Notes: a model not told the origin generated them from the sequence alone. A stretch of 64,000 nt of DNA from an uncultured Oscillospiraceae bacterium (GCA_900757655.1 CAAEOT010000022.1:37645-101644), one strand, 5' to 3'. Numbered from the stretch's first letter, positions 43,481-51,710 are shown. Numbers and translations are program-made.

Positions 43481-44599
43481 ATGCAGCGGTTCCGGGACTT
43501 CCTGAAGCGAAAGGATATTGAAATCTCTCTGCGGCGCTACGGCATCGACGCGCTCGGCGCGATGGCGCAGGGCCTGTTCTGCTCGCTGCTGATCGGCACG
43601 ATTCTCAACACACTCGGTCAGCAGTTCCACATCGGTTTTCTCAACACGATCATCTTCACCCTCGGCAAGGGCGACGCCGCGGTCGGCTACACGATCGGCG
43701 GCTGCGCATCGCTGATGGTCGGCCCAGCGATGGCGGTGGCCATCGGCTACGCGCTGCACGCGCCGGCGATGGTGCTCTTTTCCCTCGTCCCAGTCGGCTA
43801 TGCGACCAACGCCATGGGCGGCGCCGGCGGCCCGCTGGCCGTGCTCGTGACGGCGATCGTCGCGGCCGAGTTCGGCAAGGCCGTGAGCAAGGAGACGAAG
43901 GTGGACATCCTCGTCACGCCCATCGTCACAATCCTCGTCGGCATCGGGCTGGCCATGCTCGTGGCCGCGCCCATCGGCAAGGGTGCCAACTGGGTCGGCA
44001 CGCTCATCATGTGGGCGACCGAGCAGCAGCCGTTCGTCATGGGCATCCTCGTGTCGGTCATCGTGGGCATCGCACTCACACTGCCGATCTCGTCGGCCGC
44101 CATCTGCGCGGCGCTCTCGCTCACGGGGCTCGCGGGCGGCGCGGCCGTGGCCGGCTGCTGCGCGAACATGGTGGGCTTCGCCGTGCTGAGCTTCCGCGAA
44201 AACGGCTGGGGCGGCCTGGTCAGCCAGGGTCTCGGCACGAGCATGCTGCAGATGGGCAACATCGTGCGCAACCCGAAGATCTGGATCCCCGCCATCGTGA
44301 CGTCCGCTATCACGGGTCCGATCGCCACGTGCGTGTTCAAGCTGCAGATGAACGGCGCGGCCGTCAACTCCGGCATGGGCACATGCGGCCTGTGCGGCCC
44401 TATCGGCGTGTGGACCGGCTGGGTCGCGCCGAGCGAGGCCGCCATCGCCAACGGCGCCGTAGCCATCCAGCCCGGAGCCATGGACTGGATCGGCCTCATC
44501 ATGGTCTGCTTCGTGCTCCCGGCCGTGATCTGCTGGGCCATCGGCCTGCTGTGCCGCCGCCTCGGCTGGATTCGCAAGGGCGACCTGAAGCTGGACTGA
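43481..44599 (+). CDS. Orphan PTS EIIC_2-family membrane protein, candidate pyridine transporter
   Basis: A 372-residue protein with about ten helices matching the 'PTS transporter subunit IIC' (EIIC_2) family: YTIGGCASLMVGPAMAVAIG, LVPVGYATNAMGGAGGPL and PISSAAICAALSLTGLAGG. No EIIA, EIIB or HPr genes adjoin it, so it probably works alone. Its position after pncB-niaR and behind the long palindrome suggests import of nicotinate or another NAD precursor. That role is inferred. GGAGG precedes the ATG at 43481. Confidence 0.82.
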   Translation: MQRFRDFLKRKDIEISLRRYGIDALGAMAQGLFCSLLIGTILNTLGQQFHIGFLNTIIFTLGKGDAAVGYTIGGCASLMVGPAMAVAIGYALHAPAMVLFSLVPVGYATNAMGGAGGPLAVLVTAIVAAEFGKAVSKETKVDILVTPIVTILVGIGLAMLVAAPIGKGANWVGTLIMWATEQQPFVMGILVSVIVGIALTLPISSAAICAALSLTGLAGGAAVAGCCANMVGFAVLSFRENGWGGLVSQGLGTSMLQMGNIVRNPKIWIPAIVTSAITGPIATCVFKLQMNGAAVNSGMGTCGLCGPIGVWTGWVAPSEAAIANGAVAIQPGAMDWIGLIMVCFVLPAVICWAIGLLCRRLGWIRKGDLKLD

Positions 44600-44610
44600 T
44601 ATCGGACACA

Positions 44611-44652
44611 GAAACCCCCGCACAGGACGGTGTCCTGTGCGGGGGTTTCTTT
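44611..44652. terminator. Bidirectional terminator, 18-bp stem
   Basis: GAAACCCCCGCACAGGAC (44611-44628) pairs perfectly with 44632-44649, with a 3-base loop, between convergent genes. Confidence 0.92.
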
Positions 44653-45631
44653 ACATGCCAAACAGGCGGATGCCCTTGACGAGCATCGACAGCCCCAGCG
44701 TCACGACCAGCACGGCGCTGCCCTTGACGATGTACTTCATCCAGCCGCGCGGCAGAAACGACTGCAGCGCGCCGAAGAGGAACAGCAGCGGCACCGTGCC
44801 GAGCGAGAACACCAGCATCACGAGCGCGCCGCGCACCGCGCTGCCGCTGCTCATGGCGTAGAGCCACATGGCGCTGAGCGCGCCGCACGGCATGACGCCC
44901 GTGAGCAGGCCGATGATAAGCGGCTGCCCCGCAAAGCGGCGGCGCGTGCGTGCATTCAGGCTGCAGGCGCCGGGCAGCTCTGTCTCTGCCGGACGCAGGC
45001 CCGGCAGAATGCCCGCCATGCGCAGACCGATGAGCAGCACGAGCGCACCCGCAACGGTAAAGACCATGCTCTTGATGTTCGGCGTATAGGTGATGACCGC
45101 GCCGAGCGCGCCGCAGACGGCGCCGACCGCCGTGTATGACACGACGCGCCCGCCGTTGTACGCGGCCGAGGCGATCAGCCCGCGCTTGCTGCGGCCGGTC
45201 ACACCGTGCGCATCCGTCGTCTGCGCGAGCAGGATGCCGCCGCACATGCCGATGCAGTGCGTGCTCGTGAGCAGGCCGACGAGAAACACGAGGCCGAGCG
45301 AAGCATTCTCGGCAAGCGCCGGGATCTGCACGAGCATGAGCAGCTTCGGCAGCCCCCAATAGAGCACGCCCACGAGCGCAAGGCAGATCAGGTCGACCGT
45401 CACGCCGCCCATGCCGTGCGCGCCCGGCGGATAGCCGGCATTCGTGAGCACCTGCCGCAGCGCGTCCTCCGTGACGATGTCCGGGTCATACGTGATCGTC
45501 ACGCGGCTGCGCCAGTAGTGCGCCTGTGCGGAGATGACGCCGCGCGTGTGCAGCAGCGCGTCCGCGATGGCATCCTCGCACGCCCGGCAGATCATGCCGG
45601 ACACATTCAGTTCCAGAACCGCGGTCGTCAT
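44651..45631 (-). CDS. HMA domain fused to DsbD_2/SafE-like membrane domain
   Basis: A 326-residue protein. Residues 1-70 are a heavy-metal-associated domain with GMICRACEDAI (Cys15 and Cys18). Residues 80-320 form six helices of the DsbD_2 / UreH-like sulfite-exporter family: STHCIGMCGGILLAQ holds paired Cys, and LTGVMPCGALSAMWLYA the second half. Such fusions sit beside copper ATPases and are thought to move copper or electrons for metalloenzyme assembly. It overlaps the upstream ATPase-like gene by 4 bases. Start at 45631 with GGGGGAG upstream. Confidence 0.88.
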   Translation of the reverse strand: MTTAVLELNVSGMICRACEDAIADALLHTRGVISAQAHYWRSRVTITYDPDIVTEDALRQVLTNAGYPPGAHGMGGVTVDLICLALVGVLYWGLPKLLMLVQIPALAENASLGLVFLVGLLTSTHCIGMCGGILLAQTTDAHGVTGRSKRGLIASAAYNGGRVVSYTAVGAVCGALGAVITYTPNIKSMVFTVAGALVLLIGLRMAGILPGLRPAETELPGACSLNARTRRRFAGQPLIIGLLTGVMPCGALSAMWLYAMSSGSAVRGALVMLVFSLGTVPLLFLFGALQSFLPRGWMKYIVKGSAVLVVTLGLSMLVKGIRLFGM

Positions 45632-47169
45632 GGCCGCTCCCCCTTCGTTCCGTTTCCGCGCAGCGCATACAGCAGCACGCCGCCGGATGCGCCGCACGCG
45701 AGCACCGCCGCCGCGGCCGGGCCGATCACCCCGCACGCAGCCAGCGGCAGACACACGGCATGGTACGCCAGCAGCAGCCAGCCACACCGGCGCACGGTGC
45801 GCGCCGTCTGCGCAGCCGAGGCCTCCGCGCCGTGCATGAGCAGCTCGCTCCGCTCCGCCGCACGGCCGATGCCCGCCAGCGCAGCGACGCCCGCAGCCTG
45901 TCCGGCCGCGCCGGGACACGCGGCGGCCAGCACGCCGCACGCGCAGGTCAGTGCGCGGGTCAAGTCACCCGGCTGCCGCCGGAAAAGCCACACGGCGCCA
46001 ACACCGGCAGCCAGAATGATGAGCAATGCAGTCATGCGCGACGCCGCCCGCTCGAGCCGCTCCTGCTCCGGCGTGCGCACAGTCTGCGCGCGCTGCAGGG
46101 CCGCGATCGTTCGCTGCAGCACCGTCGCGTCGCCAACCGCCGTGGGCGTGACCGACGCGCTGCCCGCGCGGTCGAGCGTACCGGCCAGGACCGCGTCCCC
46201 CACTGTCTTTTCCACCGGCCGGGACGCGCCCGTGAGAGCGGATTCATCGACCGTGCAGATGCCGGAGCGCACGATACCGTCGACCGGGATGCGCTCACCC
46301 GGCAGGATATGCACCACATCCTGCGGCGTGAGCGTGCCGGCATCCGTCTGCGCCTGCACACCATCGCGCACGACCGTCGCCGTGCGCGGACGCAGATGCC
46401 TGAGCCTCTGCACCGGCGCCGCAAGTGTCCCGCGCACCAGCTGCGCCGCGCACTTTCCGGCCAGCTGCGCGCAGGCGATGCCGCACAGCGCGGGAAAGCA
46501 CGGCTGCAGGCCCGCGAAGGCCGCATACGCACTGTATGCAAACAGAATGAGCGCCGCAAGCAGGCCAGGCACATCCGGCCCGAGGCTGCCGCCGCGCAGC
46601 GCGCGCCACGTGCTGCGCCAGAGTACCGCACCCATGCCGAAGAGCACCGCCGCCGCAAGCACGAGCTGCACAAACACCGGCGGCCGCCACAGCATCAGCG
46701 CCGTGAGCAGCACGCCGAGCCCCAACCAGCGCGCCAGCCGCTGGCGCGCCCGGCCCTGCAGAGTCTCCTCGCCGCCGTGCTGTGCCATCAGTTCCGTGCC
46801 CGGGCCGAGCACTGCCGGGAGCGCCGCGGCGTCCGTGCCGACCGGCCAGAGCGTCACCGTGAAGGTATCCCCTGTGTGCACAACGCTGCGCACGCCGAAC
46901 ACCGCCCGCAGGCGCGCCTCCACCCCGGCGTCCGCGCCCGGGCAGCGCAGCTCCGCCGTCCCGACCGGCACGTCAAAGCCCGCGCGCTGTACACGGCGCG
47001 CGATCTCGCCGAGGTCCACGGCCATCTCGTCATAAGTCAGGCACGCGCAGCCGGCCGTGTCGCTCACGGATACTTCGCGCAGTCCCGGAATCCCCTGCAG
47101 CGCACGCACGATGCGCACCGCGCAGGCGCCGCAGTCCATACCCGAAATACGCAGGATCACGTCCGTCAT
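45628..47169 (-). CDS. Degenerate P1B-type ATPase: HMA and membrane parts kept, P and N domains missing
   Basis: A 513-residue protein. Residues 1-65 are an HMA domain with GMDCGAC (Cys13, Cys16), and about 70-120 a second HMA without CxxC. Four helices (145-245) and an actuator domain follow; its TGES loop reads TGAS (313-316), so the catalytic Glu is lost. The channel motif CPC is ACPG (417-420). After MHGAEA (445-450), where DKTGT and about 250 residues of phosphorylation and nucleotide domains belong, the chain goes straight to the last helices (from 457). The frame is intact, so this is not an obvious pseudogene. It cannot be an ordinary pump. Confidence 0.85.
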   Translation of the reverse strand: MTDVILRISGMDCGACAVRIVRALQGIPGLREVSVSDTAGCACLTYDEMAVDLGEIARRVQRAGFDVPVGTAELRCPGADAGVEARLRAVFGVRSVVHTGDTFTVTLWPVGTDAAALPAVLGPGTELMAQHGGEETLQGRARQRLARWLGLGVLLTALMLWRPPVFVQLVLAAAVLFGMGAVLWRSTWRALRGGSLGPDVPGLLAALILFAYSAYAAFAGLQPCFPALCGIACAQLAGKCAAQLVRGTLAAPVQRLRHLRPRTATVVRDGVQAQTDAGTLTPQDVVHILPGERIPVDGIVRSGICTVDESALTGASRPVEKTVGDAVLAGTLDRAGSASVTPTAVGDATVLQRTIAALQRAQTVRTPEQERLERAASRMTALLIILAAGVGAVWLFRRQPGDLTRALTCACGVLAAACPGAAGQAAGVAALAGIGRAAERSELLMHGAEASAAQTARTVRRCGWLLLAYHAVCLPLAACGVIGPAAAAVLACGASGGVLLYALRGNGTKGERP

Positions 47170-47193
47170 TTCTGTCGCCGCCTTTCGTAATTT

Positions 47194-47203
47194 ACCATCT
47201 GGT
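47194..47203. promoter_or_regulatory. Candidate TetR operator
   Basis: ACCATCTGGT (47194-47203) is a 4+2+4 palindrome lying 8 bases downstream of the -10 box of the metal operon, in the expected start region, opposite a TetR gene. Confidence 0.4.
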
Positions 47204-47210
47204 CAGAAAA

Positions 47211-47239
47211 AAGATAGCATGCTGCCATAATTTTGTCAA
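47211..47239 (-). promoter_or_regulatory. Sigma-A promoter of the HMA-ATPase-like operon
   Basis: On minus, TTGACA (47234-47239) is followed after 17 bases by TATCTT (47211-47216). Confidence 0.78.
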
Positions 47240-47265
47240 GGTGCGGCGCGGATTTTCTCCGCCAT

Positions 47266-47294
47266 TTGACGGATGTTGAAAATCGCTGTATAAT
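47266..47294 (+). promoter_or_regulatory. Sigma-A promoter of the TetR gene
   Basis: TTGACG (47266-47271) is followed after 17 bases by a perfect TATAAT (47289-47294). Confidence 0.78.
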
Positions 47295-47326
47295 CGAAGC
47301 ATTCTAGTACCCCGGAGGCGATCAAG

Positions 47327-47908
47327 ATGCCGATCATTGTCGACCGTGACCAGATCCGCCGGGACATTCTCATGGCGTTTCAGCGCTGCATCGAGCGCAA
47401 GCCCATGATGAACGTGTCCCTGCGCGACATTGCAGCCGAGGCGGGCATGAGCCACGCCAAGCTGCTCAACTATTTTGAGAGCAAAAACGACCTCATCCTC
47501 GCGTATGTGCGCTATACACGCGAATATATGTGCGAAAAATGCAGCCAGTGGTTTGCTGAACACGACCGCGCGGACTATGACTCCAACCTTGCATACATGA
47601 ACGCCTTCATGGACTACGTGGCCAATGCTCCGTCGCACGAGCAGCGCCCGAATGCCACGACGCAGACCTACGTCCTCGCGCGCTACGACCCCGAGATCGG
47701 CCGGCTCGTGCAGGAAGAGTTCCGCGCGTGGCGCACGCTCATGGAGCAGTGTCTCATCCGCATCTACGGCGAGGAGGTCGGCATGCACGAGGCCGAGGCG
47801 ATGATGATCCTCATCGCCGGCACATTCATCTGCAATTACAATCAGGCGCTCACCGGCGAGATCAACGACAACATTCTCGGTTATCTCGGCAACCTGAGCC
47901 GGTCCTGA
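47327..47908 (+). CDS. TetR-family regulator
   Basis: A 193-residue regulator. Residues 10-60 form the HTH (VSLRDIAAEAGMSHAKLLNYF, then ESKNDLILAYV). The rest is a helical ligand-binding domain. It lies opposite the degenerate P-type ATPase operon and probably controls it, though the ligand is unknown; a Cys pair (MCEKC, about 65-69) could bind metal. CCGGAGGCG precedes the ATG. Confidence 0.88.
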   Translation: MPIIVDRDQIRRDILMAFQRCIERKPMMNVSLRDIAAEAGMSHAKLLNYFESKNDLILAYVRYTREYMCEKCSQWFAEHDRADYDSNLAYMNAFMDYVANAPSHEQRPNATTQTYVLARYDPEIGRLVQEEFRAWRTLMEQCLIRIYGEEVGMHEAEAMMILIAGTFICNYNQALTGEINDNILGYLGNLSRS

Positions 47909-47922
47909 CAGCCAAAACAATC

Positions 47923-47962
47923 ATCCGCCTGACAGCAGCTGGCCGTCAGGCGGATTTTTTAT
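47923..47962. terminator. Terminator after the TetR gene
   Basis: ATCCGCCTGAC (47923-47933) pairs with GTCAGGCGGAT (47945-47955), then TTTTT on plus. On minus a weaker TTGTTTTGG follows. Confidence 0.88.
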
Positions 47963-47976
47963 AGGGTGGAAGGATG

Positions 47977-48684
47977 TCACGCGTCCGGATGTGCATCACA
48001 GTAGTGATGGTAGATATTCTCGATATACAGCGCAGCATCGCGGCCGCGGCCCTCGGCGAGCATGGCGGTGATGCGCGTCTCCTGCTCGATGACCGTCTCC
48101 GGCCCCCAGAAGGTCACGCACCGCTCCCAGAGGACGCCGCTCACATCCGCGAGGCTGTTCATGAGCAGCGGGAAGATAAGGTTCCCGCTCAGCTCGGTGA
48201 TGGTCGTGTCAAACTTGCGCATCCACTGCGCATAGGCAGTGATGCCCTCGCCCGCGGCGACGGATGCGCGCAGCCCGTCGGTGATGGCACGCAGCTGCTG
48301 CATATCCTCCGGCGTTCCGTGCTCACCGAGCAGGAGCATCGCCCCGCCTTCAATCGCATCGCGCGCCTCAACGAGTGAGCTCTCGATGGCGCGGTCAATT
48401 TCGCCGCCGTACTTGGCGAGCGCCATAAGCGTCTCGAAATTGCCGTGGCGGGCATAGTCCTCGATGTAGTTGCCGCGGCGCGGCTCCATGCGTATGAAGC
48501 CCATGCGCTCGAGGTCCTCGAGCCCGGTGTGCACCATGGAGCGGCTGATGTGCATCTGCTCGGACAGCTCGCGCTCCGACGGGAGCCGGTCGCCCACCTT
48601 CAGCTCGCCGGAAAAGATCATGCCGATGACCTGGTCGACGAACAGCTCCCGGAGCGTCGGCGCTTGGATCTGCCGAAATCCCAT
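47977..48684 (-). CDS. GntR-family (FadR/FCD) regulator
   Basis: A 235-residue repressor. Residues 10-75 form the winged helix (GDRLPSERELSEQMHISRSMV) and 85-230 the all-helical FCD ligand domain, whose metal-binding residues include the final HHYCDAH. It is the last gene of the 2-hydroxyacyl-CoA dehydratase operon, its ATG overlapping the small protein's stop (TGATG). The FCD effector is probably an organic acid or acyl-CoA of the pathway. TGGT-N3-ACCA sites near the operon promoter fit this family. Confidence 0.9.
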   Translation of the reverse strand: MGFRQIQAPTLRELFVDQVIGMIFSGELKVGDRLPSERELSEQMHISRSMVHTGLEDLERMGFIRMEPRRGNYIEDYARHGNFETLMALAKYGGEIDRAIESSLVEARDAIEGGAMLLLGEHGTPEDMQQLRAITDGLRASVAAGEGITAYAQWMRKFDTTITELSGNLIFPLLMNSLADVSGVLWERCVTFWGPETVIEQETRITAMLAEGRGRDAALYIENIYHHYCDAHPDA

Positions 48685-48845
48685 CAGACCTTCCCGTCAA
48701 CCTTTCTGCGGTCGTAGAGCCGATCGAGCAGCGGCCGCACGAGAAAATAGATCGCCTTGTTATCGAGATTGAACCAGTAGATGAGCATACTCCCCACCCA
48801 GACGCCGGTCGCGCCGAGGAGCAGCTTTGGCAGCAGTTTTTTCAT
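48684..48845 (-). CDS. 53-residue single-helix membrane protein
   Basis: A small protein: basic start (MKKLLPK), one membrane helix (about 8-25), then a charged tail ending DRLYDRRKVDGKV. AGGAGG lies 8 bases before the ATG at 48845; an ATG 6 bases earlier is too close to it. It lies between the dehydratase subunit and the GntR gene, touching the latter. I do not recognise a family. The good ribosome site and tight packing support it as real. Confidence 0.7.
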   Translation of the reverse strand: MKKLLPKLLLGATGVWVGSMLIYWFNLDNKAIYFLVRPLLDRLYDRRKVDGKV

Positions 48846-48861
48846 CGTCATTTCCTCCTGT

Positions 48862-50400
48862 TTACCAGCCTTCGTAGTCGTCATACTGCAGCAGGGACGC
48901 ATCGAGCGGCTCGGCCTGCATGACGGAGTACATGTAGTCGTTGACCTGCTGGCGGATGTCGGCGCGGGAGACGGTGCGGTGGTCGAACATGTCATTGGAG
49001 ACCATCATGAGCTTCGTCTTCTTCTCCTTCGCCTGGTCGAGGATGACACCCGTGAGGCCGAGCGCGCCCTTGCAGGTGATGTCATCGTGCAGAATGACCA
49101 TGTCGCAGTGGAACTTCTCCGCCTCGTCCCAGAACTCGACGAGGTGCTGCCAGCCGCCGGTCAGGTGGCGGCGCATAACGCCGGTCTCATAATTGCGGGC
49201 AATGCCGTCGAGCATGGTGTCCTCGTCCGTCGTGTCGATGAGTACGTTGCCGGAGAACAGATCCATGCCGGCGATCACGAGGATGCCCCAGCAGTTATAC
49301 AGCCAGTTCGGGAACTGCAGCCAGTAGCACGGCGGGCCGCCCCAGGTGATGGCGCGATAGCGCGTCTTGGGGAAGCAGTTGGTCTTGCTCTCGTACGCCT
49401 GCTCGAGGATCTTCATGACCTTGCGCTCTGCCTTCATGATCTCGGGATTGCGGCCGCCGGAGAATGCGTAATAGAACGTGTGGAACAGGTTCGGCACGGT
49501 GAGCGCGGCAGCGGTGTAGGGCGTGGCCATGAAGTTCCACTTCTCCCGCTCGTTGCGCACCTCGTCGTTGTGCTTTTCCATCACGGCGCGGCAGGCGTCC
49601 CAGTCATAGGTCTCGCCAGTGTGCCGCTCGACAAAGTCGATGACGCGGCGCAGGGATGCACGGGCGTACTTGCGCGTGTGCGGATCGGCCCAGCGCATGG
49701 GGATGGCGGCCGGCAGCGTGTCCACATCGAGGTGGCGCTCGATGATCTGGCTGTTCATGGTCGAGGAGTCGCACGGCGCGTTGTTCGAGATGCAGCAGGC
49801 ACCGATCTTCGGGAACTCGTCGAGCATGGCAACACCGGCGGCATTGTTCGACAGGCGGCAGGAATCCGCCGGCAGGCCGACGCTCTCCATTGCGTCAATA
49901 TAATACGGGTTCGCACTCTGATCCATGTAGCACAGCAGCAGGCCCTGGAACGGCTCAAGCTGCGCGGGGCGCAGGTTCGGAAAACCCGCAAGGATCTCGG
50001 GGCACATGGTCTGCTCGAGCACGACCTGCGTGCGGCCGAAGGCGTTGTCACCAAAGCGGCGGTCGCCCATCATCATCTCGGCAATAGAATTGGTCGACCC
50101 CTTCATGATCGTGTTGAGGTACAGGCGCGCCACACGCAGCGCCGGCCCGCGCAGGCCCTCGACGCAGCGGTCGATCATGTTCAGCGCCGCGAGGTACGAG
50201 CCCATCCAGCGGTAGGTCAGCATGCCGCGCATGATGCGCACCGGGCTCTTGGCCACGAAGCCGCCCATGACGCCGAGCACTTTGACCCACTCGGTATAGT
50301 CGTACCATGTATCTTTCAGACCGCGCCATTCGCGGTGCTTTGCAATGTTACTGCCGGGGAGAAAACGGTTCCCGGCGCCTTTGACCTTCTTGTCAGCCAT
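48862..50400 (-). CDS. 2-hydroxyacyl-CoA dehydratase family subunit (large)
   Basis: A 512-residue subunit of the HgdA/HgdB (FldB/BcrB-like) family. Cys in TMCPEILAGFP, SNNAPCDSST and WGGPPCYW are candidates for binding a [4Fe-4S] cluster. The N-terminal 90 residues extend beyond the usual subunit. Such heterodimers remove water from (R)-2-hydroxyacyl-CoA, or reduce aromatic-CoA, after ATP-driven electron injection by a separate activator. No activator gene lies next to it. It overlaps the other subunit gene by 1 base at ATG 50400; a GTG at 50403 is an alternative start. Confidence 0.88.
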   Translation of the reverse strand: MADKKVKGAGNRFLPGSNIAKHREWRGLKDTWYDYTEWVKVLGVMGGFVAKSPVRIMRGMLTYRWMGSYLAALNMIDRCVEGLRGPALRVARLYLNTIMKGSTNSIAEMMMGDRRFGDNAFGRTQVVLEQTMCPEILAGFPNLRPAQLEPFQGLLLCYMDQSANPYYIDAMESVGLPADSCRLSNNAAGVAMLDEFPKIGACCISNNAPCDSSTMNSQIIERHLDVDTLPAAIPMRWADPHTRKYARASLRRVIDFVERHTGETYDWDACRAVMEKHNDEVRNEREKWNFMATPYTAAALTVPNLFHTFYYAFSGGRNPEIMKAERKVMKILEQAYESKTNCFPKTRYRAITWGGPPCYWLQFPNWLYNCWGILVIAGMDLFSGNVLIDTTDEDTMLDGIARNYETGVMRRHLTGGWQHLVEFWDEAEKFHCDMVILHDDITCKGALGLTGVILDQAKEKKTKLMMVSNDMFDHRTVSRADIRQQVNDYMYSVMQAEPLDASLLQYDDYEGW

Positions 50401-51596
50401 CACGAATTCCCTCCCTGAATGTGTTTGATCTCCAGGCTCTCCACAAAGGCCTGGATGCGCGTGCGCAGCTGGCCGGCGCCGGCGAGGGTGTACTCCTTCT
50501 CAATGCCGACGGTCGGGATGCCCAGCTCCTCCTGCAGGATGTGCACGCCGAGCACACGCTCATAGCTCCAGAACTCGCAGAACTTCATCTGCTCATAGAG
50601 CACGCCGTCGGCGCTGTATTCCCGGCACAGGTCGCGGATGTAAGTGCGGCGGCCGTCGGAACGCTCGCGCTCCATGAAGCGCGGGCACTGGCTCGTGCGC
50701 AGATAGTGGCGGGCAACGGCGCGCAGCGGCGTCTCCCCGTCGAGAATTTCGATCTGCTCGCGGCCGGGCAGGCTGCCGTAGCAATAGCGGTCGGCCACGA
50801 CCATGGCGCCGCAGTCCTCGATGAGCTTCGTGAACGCAGGATCGTCGATCTCGCTGCCGGTCACGACCAGGCGCACGCGGAACCACGGCTGCGGGTCCGC
50901 CTTGCGGCGCTTGAGCTCGGTGAGCGTCTGCTTGAGATACGGCAGGATCAACTTGTGCGGGCACACTTGGCTCACGAGCTGGATGACATGGAACTCATAA
51001 CCCGTGATGACGGGATTGGCCGCCTTGCGCAGGTCGCCGATCTCGGTGATGATGCGGGAAATTTCGTTGTGATCTCGGATTGCTTCGAGAATCGCCTGGT
51101 CGGAGATGTCGATGCCATAGGTCGCGTGCAGCGGCTCGAGCACCTTGATGCGCAGCTGCTCTTCATAGTGATCGACGGCGAAGTCCTCGTCCGAGAACGG
51201 CACGTCCATCATGCTCATGAAAAACTGCGGGTTTTTCTCCTTCACGAGACCGAGGATCTCGAAATGCTCGTGGCCGCGGTGCATCATCTGGCACGTCTCG
51301 GACGAGAGCAGCGCGTCGAGATAGTCATAGCCGCCCTCGATGCCGCGCTCGAGGATGCTGCGGGTGTATGAGCAGATCTTGCTCGACATATAGTACGTGC
51401 CCACGTCGATGCTGCCGGTGTTCGGCGCACGCAGGCGGCTCGAGAAGCAGCCGGGCAGGTTCAGCAGCGTTTCCGGCACGAAATAGCAGGTGTAACCCAG
51501 GGCGTGTTCCCCCTCTGCCCTGGCCTGCTGTACCAGCTCGTTGTTGGCCTCCTGCAGCAGATTCTCAAAATAGATCAGATGCTTCAGGTCTTTCAT
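50400..51596 (-). CDS. 2-hydroxyacyl-CoA dehydratase family subunit (small)
   Basis: A 398-residue subunit of the same family. YTCYFVPETLL carries the first cluster Cys, SETCQMMHRG the second and MKFCEFWSYE the third, the usual HgdB-like spacing. It is the first gene of the operon and pairs with the larger subunit downstream. The start at 51596 (MKDLKHL) is preceded by GAGGTGGAAG; the frame is open to 51662. The acyl substrate is unknown. Confidence 0.88.
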   Translation of the reverse strand: MKDLKHLIYFENLLQEANNELVQQARAEGEHALGYTCYFVPETLLNLPGCFSSRLRAPNTGSIDVGTYYMSSKICSYTRSILERGIEGGYDYLDALLSSETCQMMHRGHEHFEILGLVKEKNPQFFMSMMDVPFSDEDFAVDHYEEQLRIKVLEPLHATYGIDISDQAILEAIRDHNEISRIITEIGDLRKAANPVITGYEFHVIQLVSQVCPHKLILPYLKQTLTELKRRKADPQPWFRVRLVVTGSEIDDPAFTKLIEDCGAMVVADRYCYGSLPGREQIEILDGETPLRAVARHYLRTSQCPRFMERERSDGRRTYIRDLCREYSADGVLYEQMKFCEFWSYERVLGVHILQEELGIPTVGIEKEYTLAGAGQLRTRIQAFVESLEIKHIQGGNS

Positions 51597-51638
51597 GGTT
51601 TGCTTCCACCTCTCACTTTTCATTACGGGTGCGGCAGC

Positions 51639-51649
51639 TGGTCGGAACA
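51639..51649. promoter_or_regulatory. Weak GntR-type site near the dehydratase promoter
   Basis: TGGTCGGAACA matches the TGGT-N3-ACCA pattern in one half only; it lies 16 bases from the perfect site at 51654. Confidence 0.35.
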
Positions 51650-51653
51650 CGAT

Positions 51654-51666
51654 CTGGTTCAACCAG
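51654..51666. promoter_or_regulatory. GntR (FCD) operator downstream of the promoter
   Basis: CTGGTTCAACCAG is a perfect 13-bp palindrome fitting the TNGTNNNACNA core of FadR-type GntR proteins. It lies about 10-22 bases after the expected transcription start. Confidence 0.68.
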
Positions 51667-51681
51667 CGGCTTCATGAGCCA

Positions 51682-51710
51682 AAGATAGCATATTTTTTGA
51701 CAATGTGCAA
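51682..51710 (-). promoter_or_regulatory. Sigma-A promoter of the dehydratase operon
   Basis: On minus, TTGCAC (51705-51710) is followed after 17 bases by TATCTT (51682-51687). Confidence 0.7.

Noticed and set aside
45628..47169. Calling the P-type ATPase-like gene a pseudogene
   Set aside because: The frame is uninterrupted, the last helices follow in frame after the deletion, and it has a promoter, ribosome site and overlapping partner. I keep it as a gene with a reduced architecture.
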